A program made the translations under genes and the position numbers. This document shows, piece after piece, positions 55,251 to 63,597 of a stretch of DNA of 64,000 nt. This DNA is from Paenibacillus sp. FSL W8-0426 (GTDB taxonomy: Bacteria > Bacillota > Bacilli > Paenibacillales > Paenibacillaceae). The stretch is from NCBI RefSeq assembly GCF_037969725.1, contig NZ_CP150203.1, forward strand, positions 3,860,001-3,924,000. Direction: 5' to 3'. Numbering within the stretch: position 1 is the stretch's first letter; each line of letters begins with the position of its first letter. The notes under the pieces are model-generated. The model saw only the letters and a list, made by a program, of their open reading frames with translations, was not told where the DNA came from and made no database searches.

Positions 55251-55655
55251 TTATTCTTCCTCGTTTTCGCAAAACACTTCAGTAAATAAATTCAATGGGA
55301 AAATAGTAGGCACTCTTCGGCCTGGCGTCTGAACAAACTCGACAAAGCCCCGTCCGACGCGAATTAATATTCCACTCAGTTCACCGATATCTTCCGCTGT
55401 AGCAGTCAATTCAAAAGGCTGCGTCCGTCTAACCCTTTCGTTGGTTACGATATAGAAGGAGGTTTGGATTGCGACTACCGTAGATCCAACGGTAAAAGAG
55501 GATTTAGTCACATTGGAGAGCTTGCCTGTCGTTTTTGTTAATTTCGGGAATCCGGGTTGGAACACCGTAACCGTCCGTCCTGCAAGCAACTGCAGGCGCT
55601 GAATCAATGTAATATTCTGCGGGGCCGGACAACCGTGAATATTGTTCTTTCGCAT
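55251..55655 (-). CDS. hypothetical protein, possible spore-related
   Basis: A 134-residue protein. It begins MRKNNIHGCPAPQNITLIQR then LQLLAGRTVTVFQPGFPKLT and has a beta-rich core (GKLSNVTKSSFTVGSTVVAI), ending in an acidic tail. A strong TAGGAGGAG precedes the ATG. Short proteins with this cysteine/asparagine opening and central beta core are common in spore formers, but I cannot name the family. Confidence 0.65.
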   Translation of the reverse strand: MRKNNIHGCPAPQNITLIQRLQLLAGRTVTVFQPGFPKLTKTTGKLSNVTKSSFTVGSTVVAIQTSFYIVTNERVRRTQPFELTATAEDIGELSGILIRVGRGFVEFVQTPGRRVPTIFPLNLFTEVFCENEEE

Positions 55656-55803
55656 AATATCTCCTCCTAGTAAATCATAGCTTGATTCTATAAGTGTATG
55701 CCGTTCTTGTAATAACGCTTGGGTGAAGTCGACAGCGATTCAATCCTTCTTATCGTGTGTAATGGTTCTCTAAGCACACAATCACCTGAAGGAGATGATT
55801 CAA

Positions 55804-55965
55804 ATGAACGAGCCGCATCGTACAGTAGAAGTAGAGCATAAGGATGTTCAGCACAAGTCTGATTCAAGTTTGGTCGCTTCCACGTTTATTAAATATGCCG
55901 CATATATCATTATCTTTTTTGGACTTCTCTACTTTCTGGTTAAATATGTATTCCCGAAATTCTAA
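55804..55965 (+). CDS. small single-span membrane protein (53 aa)
   Basis: A short gene: MNEPHRTVEVEHKDVQHKSD, then a membrane segment in FIKYAAYIIIFFGLLYFLVK and a short basic end. GAAGGAGATGATT lies at good spacing before the ATG. The amphipathic N-terminal half plus C-terminal anchor looks real. Function unknown. Confidence 0.65.
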   Translation: MNEPHRTVEVEHKDVQHKSDSSLVASTFIKYAAYIIIFFGLLYFLVKYVFPKF

Positions 55966-56112
55966 TCAACGCAGATCCGTGCCGACTCACGGGGCTGCTC
56001 ACCTGCGAAGGGTACAGACTCTTCACTTTGGGCAGCTACGAGATAAAATGCTTTTTATAAAGTGCACTAATGTACATTTCAAAAATGGTATTGGGAATAA
56101 CATACAGAAAAA

Positions 56113-56158
56113 GAAAAGAATCAGGATTTTTCCCGTTTGGGAAAGATCCTGATTCTTT
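56113..56158. terminator. terminator downstream of the 53-aa gene
   Basis: AAAGAATCAGGATTTTTCCC, loop, GGGAAAGATCCTGATTCTTT: long near-perfect stem. It can serve both strands and lies about 150 bp after the small gene. Confidence 0.75.
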
Positions 56159-56183
56159 ATGACTGGCGAATTACGTTCATAGC

Positions 56184-56511
56184 TACTTAAACGAACTTAA
56201 CACCTCAATGTTAGTGTTGAATTGCAATGTAATTTCATCCAGATTTGCTGTGACCACTTCGCCAGCTTTGGCGTAGAGCTCTCAAGCTTGGTTTGTGCGT
56301 ATGAACTCGCTGGAACCATTACTCTCCGGGCTCCATATCTCAAATATGACCCATAACCCATCACGAATCCATCGACTCATCGAGCATGGCCTCAATACGG
56401 GACCCATCCTGTGATCCCCATTAAACCTTGATCCGCTCATCAGATATCCCCCCTGTTCCAGCAATCGGCGTACTACACCCGGAAAGAATCAAGATTACAG
56501 CAAGTAAAAAC
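56184..56511 (-). pseudogene. decayed lipoprotein start fused to CopC-like segment
   Basis: Minus strand from 56511: ATG then FLLAVILILSGCSTPIAGTG (lipobox LSGC), followed by a stop after GISDERIKV. Later frames read ASSYAQTKLESSTP then, one frame over, KAGEVVTANLDEITLQFNTN and IEVLSSFK with a stop at 56184. The latter is the opening of a CopC/YobA copper-binding domain. At least one stop and one or two frameshifts separate the parts, so this is debris of one or two genes. Confidence 0.55.
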
Positions 56512-56724
56512 ATGTAAAATACGGGTCTTTGCCTCCTCTTCCCTTCATTCAATGAGTTGATTCGATAAAATAGAGAACCTGGAATAGTTAATGTTTTGTT
56601 AATCTTTTACTCCTCGTGTACATATGGCTTGAATTTTTTTTACAATCGAATGCTAATCTTCATATTGTCAGACAAATGAATAAAGATTCATGCATTCATG
56701 TTTAATATAAAAGGAGGATTTATC

Positions 56725-58083
56725 GTGAAATTATCAAAAAAAGCACTCCCTGCAGTAGCACTTAGCATGGCCGTCGCTGCTTCTACAGTCTTGTCTGCCG
56801 GACAAGCCAATGCAGTACAAGCGATTAGTGTAGAGAAGAAAAAGGTCAAAAATATCATCTTCCTCATTGGTGACGGCATGGGAACTGCTTATACTTCCGC
56901 TTACCGTTATATGAAAGATGATCCTTCTACAAAGGTCATGGAGAAAACCGTATTTGATCCCTACCTTGTGGGAGCTCAAATGACGTATCCGGATGATGAC
57001 ACTCAGAACGTGACGGACTCCGCTTCCGCGGCAACCGCGATGTCTGCTGGCGTGAAGACCTATAATGCCGCCATTGCGGTCGATCATGACAAGACTGAAG
57101 TTAAAACGGTATTGGAGCAGGCCAAAGAAGACGGAAAATCCACCGGGCTTGTTGCTACCTCGGAGATTACCCATGCTACACCGGCTGCATTCGGTGCCCA
57201 TGACATCAGCCGCAAGAACATGGATGCGATCGCAGATGATTACTATGATGAATTGATCAATGGAAAACACAAAGTGGATGTCCTGTTAGGTGGGGGAAAA
57301 TCAAATTTTGTACGTAAGGATCGCGACCTGACGAAAGAGTTCCGGGAAGCCGGCTTTAGCTATGTGACAGACCGCAGCGCCCTGCTCGCAGATACCAATA
57401 AACAAGTTCTGGGCCTTTTTGCGGACGGAGGGCTGGACAAATATATCGATCGTACTAGCGAAACGCCTTCGTTGGCCGAGATGACAAATACGGCGATTGA
57501 TCGTTTGAGCACAAACGAAAATGGATTTTTCCTCATGGTTGAAGGCAGCCAGATTGACTGGGCAGGCCATGATAATGACATTGTTGGCGCCATGAGCGAA
57601 ATGGAGGATTTTGCTGCAGCATTCCAGGCAGCGATCGATTTTGCCAAAGAAGACGGCGAAACCCTTGTCGTTGCCACTGCCGACCATTCAACAGGCGGAC
57701 TCACGCTCGGCAAAGACGGTGAATATAACTTCTTCGTGGACCCGATCAAAGCTGCGGTACGCACTCCAGATTTCATGGCAGCCCAGATTGCTGAAGGTGC
57801 TTCCGTAGAGGAAACGCTTAAAAGCTACCTCAAGCTTGAGCTGACGGCTGAAGAAATTCAATCGGTAAAAGATGCAGCTAAAGACGCCGATGTAACGAAG
57901 ATCGACAATGCCATTGAAACGATTATCGATAACCGTTCGTTTACGGGATGGACAACAGGCGGACATACGGGAGAAGACGTGCCAGTCTATGCTTACGGTC
58001 CGGCAAGCCACCGCTTCTCCGGCCTGATCGATAATACGGATAATGCAGAAATCATTTTCGATATTTTGAAGAAGCATAAATAA
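56725..58083 (+). CDS. phoA: secreted alkaline phosphatase
   Basis: A 452-residue phosphomonoesterase for extracellular phosphate scavenging. Signal peptide to GQANA (near 30). Metal and catalytic motifs: GDGMG, catalytic serine in TDSASAATAMSAGVK, HATPAAFGAHD, EGSQIDWAGHDND, TADHSTGG and GWTTGGHTGEDVPV. Start is GTG at 56725, placed right after AAAGGAGG; an ATG nine codons upstream is inside that region. Possibly PhoP-controlled, but no clear PhoP box was identified. It could work with the glycerophosphodiester system to feed phosphate. Confidence 0.94.
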   Translation: MKLSKKALPAVALSMAVAASTVLSAGQANAVQAISVEKKKVKNIIFLIGDGMGTAYTSAYRYMKDDPSTKVMEKTVFDPYLVGAQMTYPDDDTQNVTDSASAATAMSAGVKTYNAAIAVDHDKTEVKTVLEQAKEDGKSTGLVATSEITHATPAAFGAHDISRKNMDAIADDYYDELINGKHKVDVLLGGGKSNFVRKDRDLTKEFREAGFSYVTDRSALLADTNKQVLGLFADGGLDKYIDRTSETPSLAEMTNTAIDRLSTNENGFFLMVEGSQIDWAGHDNDIVGAMSEMEDFAAAFQAAIDFAKEDGETLVVATADHSTGGLTLGKDGEYNFFVDPIKAAVRTPDFMAAQIAEGASVEETLKSYLKLELTAEEIQSVKDAAKDADVTKIDNAIETIIDNRSFTGWTTGGHTGEDVPVYAYGPASHRFSGLIDNTDNAEIIFDILKKHK

Positions 58084-58100
58084 TCAAAGCTTTATCAGCA

Positions 58101-58140
58101 GTCCCTCTCTTTTTTCCGTCAGAAATTAGAGGGGGACTTT
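58101..58140 (+). terminator. terminator of the alkaline phosphatase gene
   Basis: GTCCCTCTCT … AGAGGGGGAC stem followed by TTTTG, about 20 bp after the stop. Confidence 0.65.
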
Positions 58141-58202
58141 TGTATCATAAAAAAACATCAGAGGGGCGGAATATTGTCCATAAATAGACGTCTTAATCAT
58201 CA

Positions 58203-59042
58203 TTAGCGCTCTTGCACAGTACTAACCACATCACTGTCCTGATCAAAAAAGGCTTTTAACTCAGAAGCAATCCGTTTGGCATTAAGTTTTTTCGTATGGC
58301 CCAGTCCTTTCTTGCTTCGCAGCTCCGCATTCGGGAGTATGCTTGCAAGTGCCTGTGCCCCGCTGCGTAGTGCGGATGGACTTTCGATACCTTCCAATAC
58401 TAAGGAGGGTTGGGTGATCTTTTTTCCAAAATGAGCGGGTAAAGACTTGCCAGACATATAACCTTGCATCAATTGAGCATCGTAAGGAAGAGTATGGGCA
58501 ACAGACATCAGATTAGCCCACACGCCAGGCATCATACGCATCATGGATACAACAAAGGCAGGAGCGCCCATGCCTTGCGTCATAAAGTATTTAATGGCTT
58601 CTGCACGCTTTTCCTCCGCGATCAGCCGAGTCACTTGATCCAGAAAATCTACAGGAGGTGTGCGGTCAGACGCATTGACAATGAAGGGCGGCTCATGCAG
58701 GGCTAATTTAGTGATTTTCGCACCATTCTCGGCAGCTTTCATGGCCAGAACCGCCCCGGAAGATAAGCCCCAAACGTATGCTTTCCCACCGGCTTCTTCG
58801 ATCAGGGCCTCCAGATCCTGAATCTCTCTCTCTATGGCGTAACGTTCTCCGTCCCCGCTGTCCCCTCTGCCCCGCCGATCGTAATTATACACCGTGAACT
58901 GATCGGACAATTCCTTGGCTAACTGTACCTGTCCAGGAAATTTGCGGTAGCTGAAAGCTCCTGCCACGAGAATAAGCGTCGGTCCTTGCCCGATTCTGTC
59001 GTATGCGATGTTGGTTCCGTCTCTGGAAATGATCGTATTCAT
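58203..59042 (-). CDS. alpha/beta hydrolase
   Basis: A 279-residue alpha/beta-hydrolase-fold protein. It opens IISRDGTNIAYDRIGQGPTL, has the nucleophile elbow WGLSSGAVLAM (G-x-S-x-G with S in the middle) and an acid/histidine pair near the end (PNAELRSKKGLGHTKKLNAK). AAAGGAG precedes the ATG. Substrate unknown. It is a single gene. Confidence 0.9.
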   Translation of the reverse strand: MNTIISRDGTNIAYDRIGQGPTLILVAGAFSYRKFPGQVQLAKELSDQFTVYNYDRRGRGDSGDGERYAIEREIQDLEALIEEAGGKAYVWGLSSGAVLAMKAAENGAKITKLALHEPPFIVNASDRTPPVDFLDQVTRLIAEEKRAEAIKYFMTQGMGAPAFVVSMMRMMPGVWANLMSVAHTLPYDAQLMQGYMSGKSLPAHFGKKITQPSLVLEGIESPSALRSGAQALASILPNAELRSKKGLGHTKKLNAKRIASELKAFFDQDSDVVSTVQER

Positions 59043-59187
59043 GTTTGTTCTCCTTTAAGGTTGAGATATGTGGTTATTCCAATAAGCCATTTTTTGCATC
59101 TATACTTACATGACGAACACAACTTATGGAAATCGACATCGCTAGGAATTTTTTTATTTTCCCTTGTACCGTTATATCCATGGCAAC

Positions 59188-59214
59188 AAAAAAGCCGCCA
59201 ACCCCGTTGGCAGC
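59188..59214 (-). terminator. terminator of the DUF1801 gene
   Basis: Minus strand GCTGCCAACGGGGTTGGCGGC followed by six T; starts 15 bases after the stop. Confidence 0.85.
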
Positions 59215-59229
59215 TATTTAGTACAAAGT

Positions 59230-59571
59230 TCATTCCAACGTCGAGGCAGCCTGACTCAACAAGGAAGTTAACGATTCCTTGCTCCATTCTTGCCCCTTAC
59301 GCAGTTTAATCGTTTTTCGTTCCGCGGGTCCATCGAAACCTTCAGGAAATGTCACAGCTGCGGCATTAAAGATGGTGAAACTCACTGCATCTTTCGAAGC
59401 GGAAATGACGGCAGCATATTTCCCGTTTTTCAGATAATGGGGTTTTTTATATTGCATCCGCTCCTGTACATCAGGAATGACGGAGCGTACAAGCTCCCGC
59501 AGTTCGTTACACAGCTGGCTTTGCCAAGGCTCTTTCAAGGATTGGATATATTCCGTAACTTCTTGGTTCAT
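59230..59571 (-). CDS. DUF1801 (YdhG-like) family protein
   Basis: About 113 residues. EVTEYIQSLKEPWQSQLCNE, LRELVRSVIPDVQERMQYKK and the KNGKYAAVISASKDAVSFTI core match DUF1801/YdhG small proteins, some suggested as iron chaperones. Start at 59571 is nine bases after AAAGGAG; ATG at 59577 is too close. It lies 44 bp before the sigma-factor gene's end, and DUF1801 and YCII genes often travel with ECF42 sigma factors. Confidence 0.8.
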   Translation of the reverse strand: MNQEVTEYIQSLKEPWQSQLCNELRELVRSVIPDVQERMQYKKPHYLKNGKYAAVISASKDAVSFTIFNAAAVTFPEGFDGPAERKTIKLRKGQEWSKESLTSLLSQAASTLE

Positions 59572-59614
59572 GGTCATATTCTCCTTTGCGCACACGTTAT
59601 GTCGTTTTGATTAT

Positions 59615-60928
59615 TTACAGGCCCATTTGATTTTTCAATTCGGTTTCCATCCCTTTCTCTGTTCCTTCCCCTTGGAAAGTCTGTTTGCATTTTGCCGCGC
59701 GCTTGAGCAGCAGTGCCCGTCCCTGATCGTTCTGTGCAAGCGAGGCTGCGAATTGAAACGACTGATAAGCCTCGTTGTTTCGTCCGAGCCTTTCAAGGAA
59801 ATCCCCCTTCACGCTGGGCAACAAGTGATACTCCCGCAGCGCTTTTACCGTTTCCAATTGCTCCACAAGCTGAAGGCCAAATTCCGCGCCAAATGCCATA
59901 CCGATGGCTACCGCTCGGTTTAACTCAACGACCGGCGAGGGAAGGACCCGCGACAACGCTTCGTACAATGCGGCAATTTTGATCCAGTCGGTGTCCTCGG
60001 CAGTACGGGCCTCAGCATGGCATGCGGAAATGGAAGCCTGCAACGCATAAGGACCAAGCGGTCGACCGAAAGATTTTGCTCGTTCAAGCGCTGCCAACCC
60101 TCGACGAATTAATAGATGGTCCCATAATCCCCGATTTTGGTCCTGCAAAAGGATCGGCTCCCCTGAGGAATGAACTCGGGCTCTAAAACGAGACGATTGG
60201 ATTTCCATTAATGCCACCAAGCCATGAACTTCCGGCTCTTTCTTTACAAGCTCTGCCAAGATTCGTCCCATCCTCAGCGCTTCCTGACATAATAACGGAC
60301 GTATCCAGGAACTCCCCGCAGTCGCGGCATATCCTTCATTGAATAAAAGATAGATCACTTCCATTACGGTTTCGAGACGCTCCTTGAGTTCGTTTCCTTC
60401 AGGGATCTGAAATTCCGCTCTGGCATCGCGCAATGTTCGCTTTGCACGCACGATCCGCTGGGCAATGGTCGGTTCGGCAGCGAACAGCGCATGAGCAATC
60501 TCATCTGTTGTCAATCCACAGAGCAAACGAAGGGTCAATGAGAGGCGAGCCTCGCGGGACAATATCGGATGGCACGTCATAAAGATCAAGCGCAAGAGAT
60601 CATCCCCCACGGACCCATCCCATGCACTGTTCATCTCTTGTTCATCAAACATGTCGGAGCTGCGGCCGACCTCTTCATATTTTCGCTGCTGCACCTTGTT
60701 TCTTCGCATCATGTCGATGGCACGTCTTTTTGCCGCGGCCATCAGCCAAGCACCGGGATTGTCGGGAACGCCCACCTCCGGCCACTTTTGCAGCGCAATG
60801 AGCATTGCGTCTTGGGCCAGATCTTCGGCAAGGCTGATATCGCGCACCATTCGGGTTAATACGGCAATGATCTTCGGCGACTCCATTCGCCAGATCGCAT
60901 CGACCTTGCGATGGACATGACTCTCCAT
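59615..60928 (-). CDS. ECF42-type RNA polymerase sigma factor
   Basis: A 437-residue sigma-70 protein, much longer than normal ECF factors. Region 2 (IIAVLTRMVRDISLAEDLAQ, DAMLIALQKWP) and region 4 (LLCGLTTDEIAHALFAAEPT then IAQRIVRAKRTL) are followed by a helical, TPR-like C-terminal half of about 240 residues (YLLFNEGYAATAGSSWIRPL, LYEALSRVLPSPVVELNRAV). This is the ECF42 group, which has no anti-sigma factor and is linked with DGPF/YCII proteins. Its ATG overlaps the partner's stop (TAATG). Confidence 0.9.
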   Translation of the reverse strand: MESHVHRKVDAIWRMESPKIIAVLTRMVRDISLAEDLAQDAMLIALQKWPEVGVPDNPGAWLMAAAKRRAIDMMRRNKVQQRKYEEVGRSSDMFDEQEMNSAWDGSVGDDLLRLIFMTCHPILSREARLSLTLRLLCGLTTDEIAHALFAAEPTIAQRIVRAKRTLRDARAEFQIPEGNELKERLETVMEVIYLLFNEGYAATAGSSWIRPLLCQEALRMGRILAELVKKEPEVHGLVALMEIQSSRFRARVHSSGEPILLQDQNRGLWDHLLIRRGLAALERAKSFGRPLGPYALQASISACHAEARTAEDTDWIKIAALYEALSRVLPSPVVELNRAVAIGMAFGAEFGLQLVEQLETVKALREYHLLPSVKGDFLERLGRNNEAYQSFQFAASLAQNDQGRALLLKRAAKCKQTFQGEGTEKGMETELKNQMGL

Positions 60929-61362
60929 TATGGCTGATTGCGTTGCTTCAGTTCTGCACTCAGTGCGTCATGGGCGGCTAACATCTTGGGATCATCCGTC
61001 AAATCCGTTCCTTCGAATACCTGTCTGAGCTCAATCTGTCCCTCTCCCAATCCGTGCGGGTCTGGCATTCTCAAGGCCCACTCGATCGCCTCTTCCCGAG
61101 ATCTCACCTCAATCAGGGTATACCCAGCAATCACTTCTTTGGATTCGGTAAATGGACCATCCACAATCGTAGGCTTTCCTCCAGGCTCCGGATAAGAAAT
61201 CCGAATGGCTCCAGAGCTTGGATGCAGTCCGTCTGCGGCCACCAACACCCCTGCTTTTGCCAACTCTTCATTAAACCGCATCATTGCTTCAAACAGTTCG
61301 GGGCTAGGCGGTTTCCCAGCCTCAGAATCCTTGGTTGCTTTGACAATCATCATAAACTTCAT
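60928..61362 (-). CDS. DGPF/YCII-related protein, ECF42 partner
   Basis: A 144-residue YCII-like protein with the named motif DGPF in PTIVDGPFTESKEVIAGYTL. It starts MKFMMIVKATKDSEAGKPPS and has a histidine/serine-containing core (DGLHPSSGAIRISYPEPGGK). AAAAGGAGG precedes the ATG. It is the first gene of the operon and is coupled in translation to the ECF42 sigma gene. The family is thought to sense or modify small molecules; its exact action is unknown. Confidence 0.9.
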   Translation of the reverse strand: MKFMMIVKATKDSEAGKPPSPELFEAMMRFNEELAKAGVLVAADGLHPSSGAIRISYPEPGGKPTIVDGPFTESKEVIAGYTLIEVRSREEAIEWALRMPDPHGLGEGQIELRQVFEGTDLTDDPKMLAAHDALSAELKQRNQP

Positions 61363-61642
61363 GTGGTAAGCTCCTCCTTTTTAATAGACGCTATGAGATC
61401 CAACCTTTCCGGCCTCTAAACAGGACGACGAACGCCAGAAACCAAAATCGACAAACTCTATTGAAAATTTCGAAAAAAATTGAAATCCGGTCCTAAAATA
61501 CAAATTAGTCACCCGCATTTTACTTGAATTATTCTTCAAACAAGTTCTTTTTACCTTCATGTTTTGCAGTCACATGGCAAGGGTGAATACCGGAATCCAC
61601 CTCTTTGCTTGTCGTTCATTTTAAAAGATTCCTTTATAGGAC
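61363..61642. other. intergenic, no gene seen
   Basis: Holds the presumed promoter of the DGPF/sigma operon. An open frame across 61557-61775 overlaps a strong terminator and has no ribosome binding site, so I do not call it. Confidence 0.4.
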
Positions 61643-61686
61643 AAAAAAAGGCACCCGCCAGCCATTTGCGCTTGGGTGGTGCCCTG
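61643..61686 (-). terminator. terminator of the ABC-2 operon
   Basis: Minus strand GGCACCACCCAAGCGC … GGCTGGCGGGTGCC followed by seven T; about 95 bp after the last gene. Confidence 0.85.
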
Positions 61687-61780
61687 AAATTAAGAACACA
61701 GTATGTAGATGCTGATTGAACGGTTTTTTTGAATGTGCTCAATAGCAGTTGGGTGTTACCTTTACTCAAAATCATATCTC

Positions 61781-62911
61781 TTATTCGTAGGTTTCGCTAA
61801 GTCCCCTGCGTTGAAGTGAATCGAAAAAGTGATGTTTGTTTTTACGGATCAAACTCTCGGTTATTTGTTGTTCGATTTGATGGTCAATTCCCGAGAGTTC
61901 AAGCATGTCTCGAATGATATTATACCCATAATTGAACTCATAGAATTTATTTGAATAGGGTTCAATATATAGCGTCTTCTCTTCTAACTTCATAATATGC
62001 TCCAGTTGAGTACCTTTGGGGACTCGGCCTAATCGAGTGATGTTGATTCGAGTCATTTCCGGATTCATTTCATGTTCCTTCAACTCCTCAATAATATCAG
62101 AGACCACCTGACTATATCTTGTTGCTATACTTTGAGGGATACCTTTATATTGCACAACGATGTTATTCACTTGAACCTTTTGATAAGGTTCGTTTGCTAA
62201 ATGTCTTTCATTCCATGTTTCTTTAATTGGGACTGCAATGTATATGACAAGGATCATCATGAGAATGAAAAGCAGCGTTCTTTTTTGCCGACGAGGCCAA
62301 TCGACTCCTTTCCAAAAATAGATCCCCATCATCAGGATTCCAAGAAAAAATATCGAGAGCATATTCCTCATATCAGGGTAATCCGGATACATGAAATTCA
62401 GAGTTGGTGCAGCATACCGGATACTCTCCAGCTTATAACCATGCATTAAAGTGAGGAGCATGTACACAGATACACAGCATAGGATAGCCGTTTTGAATGA
62501 TAATAAAGAAATTACAAACGCAAAGCTGATGGCGAAGTAAGATAATCCGAGAATAACAAACACCAGCAGATAAACGGGAGTGTCTTTAAAAATTTCGCGA
62601 ACCGTGAAAAATAAGAGGGTTGAAGCTGGAAGGGTACATAAAAAACTAAACAACCATGACTGCAATGTTCTTCGTATAGGATTCCAGTTGGTAAGTCTTA
62701 TTATATGAACCATATTGTAACGTCTAGGTGAATTCAATATAACCAGTGTCATGATTGACATGAACAGTCCATATAAAGGAATAGTAACAGGCAGTTCATC
62801 GATAAAGAATACAAATTTGCTCAAATATAAAATGAAAAGTCCCATGTAGAAAGCCCAGATCTGCTCACTGCGCCACAGGACCTTTAATTCTAAAAACCAT
62901 AACCGTATCAT
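61781..62911 (-). CDS. ABC-2 type membrane protein
   Basis: About 376 residues with six or so membrane segments, an N-terminal MIRLWFLELKVLWRSEQIWA typical of ABC-2 permease subunits, and an extracellular or cytosolic C-terminal part of about 130 residues (VQVNNIVVQYKGIPQSIATR, DMLELSGIDHQIEQQITESL). Its ATG overlaps the stop of the upstream gene (ATGA). The C-terminal part resembles peptidase-like tails only vaguely. Part of an exporter with the two genes upstream. Confidence 0.75.
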   Translation of the reverse strand: MIRLWFLELKVLWRSEQIWAFYMGLFILYLSKFVFFIDELPVTIPLYGLFMSIMTLVILNSPRRYNMVHIIRLTNWNPIRRTLQSWLFSFLCTLPASTLLFFTVREIFKDTPVYLLVFVILGLSYFAISFAFVISLLSFKTAILCCVSVYMLLTLMHGYKLESIRYAAPTLNFMYPDYPDMRNMLSIFFLGILMMGIYFWKGVDWPRRQKRTLLFILMMILVIYIAVPIKETWNERHLANEPYQKVQVNNIVVQYKGIPQSIATRYSQVVSDIIEELKEHEMNPEMTRINITRLGRVPKGTQLEHIMKLEEKTLYIEPYSNKFYEFNYGYNIIRDMLELSGIDHQIEQQITESLIRKNKHHFFDSLQRRGLSETYE

Positions 62912-63594
62912 GTGCGTGCAACCTGCTTTCTGAACAACATGGAGCTGATCAAAAGCATGAGCACTACCCATAAAACCAAGACGTACCGTTGAAGCATAAA
63001 ATGCGGCTCTAGGATCATTTCCGATACATAATCTGGATTAAACCAGATCGCAAACATCGGTTGTTGGACATATTGAATACTGATCATCAGGTAAATAAAA
63101 ACGAAAATGGTACTGTAAATCGTCCTCTTAAAAACAAGAGAGCACAGTCCAGTTAACGAGACAACAAAGGATACGGTTAAGATGATTTGCAAGAGTGTGA
63201 CTAACCATAAGAGACTAGAACCTTGATTGGATAATGCAAACCAATAAATAGAATCAATCAGTATCAAGATCATGCTTATTCCGGCCCCAACAGCTGCAAG
63301 CTTAGAGATTAAATAATTGGAAGGGATAATTAGATAAAACAGGATCGTTTTCAGTTCGAAGTCTCTAAGTTTTCCGCCCCAAACAGCATTGACGAGAACA
63401 GGAACCAGAGGTGTCACAATAATCATTTGGAGCTGAAGCATGGAAAGCCAACGATTTTCAAAGCGGGTCTCTCCGCTCATTTGTGCCAGAACAAGCGGGA
63501 TGATCGTTGTGAGCAAAAAAACAGTGATGAGCAGCAATCGATGTTTTAACAATGATTTAAACGAAAAATGAAGCTGTACCATAAATTCATGCAA
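62908..63594 (-). CDS. ABC-2 type membrane protein
   Basis: A 228-residue protein with six membrane segments (LLITVFLLTTIIPLVLAQMS, MIIVTPLVPVLVNAVWGG and others). It starts just after the ATPase gene and overlaps the next membrane gene by four bases. Likely the second membrane subunit of an ABC-2 exporter, substrate unknown. Confidence 0.75.
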   Translation of the reverse strand: MHEFMVQLHFSFKSLLKHRLLLITVFLLTTIIPLVLAQMSGETRFENRWLSMLQLQMIIVTPLVPVLVNAVWGGKLRDFELKTILFYLIIPSNYLISKLAAVGAGISMILILIDSIYWFALSNQGSSLLWLVTLLQIILTVSFVVSLTGLCSLVFKRTIYSTIFVFIYLMISIQYVQQPMFAIWFNPDYVSEMILEPHFMLQRYVLVLWVVLMLLISSMLFRKQVART

Positions 63595-63597
63595 TGG

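Noticed and set aside
56282..56464. 60-codon minus-strand open frame as a real gene
   Set aside because: It lies within decayed lipoprotein/CopC-like sequence in a frame matching neither family over its length, without a start signal.
61557..61775. 72-codon minus-strand open frame
   Set aside because: Runs through the strong terminator at 61643-61686, has no ribosome binding site and no protein-like character.
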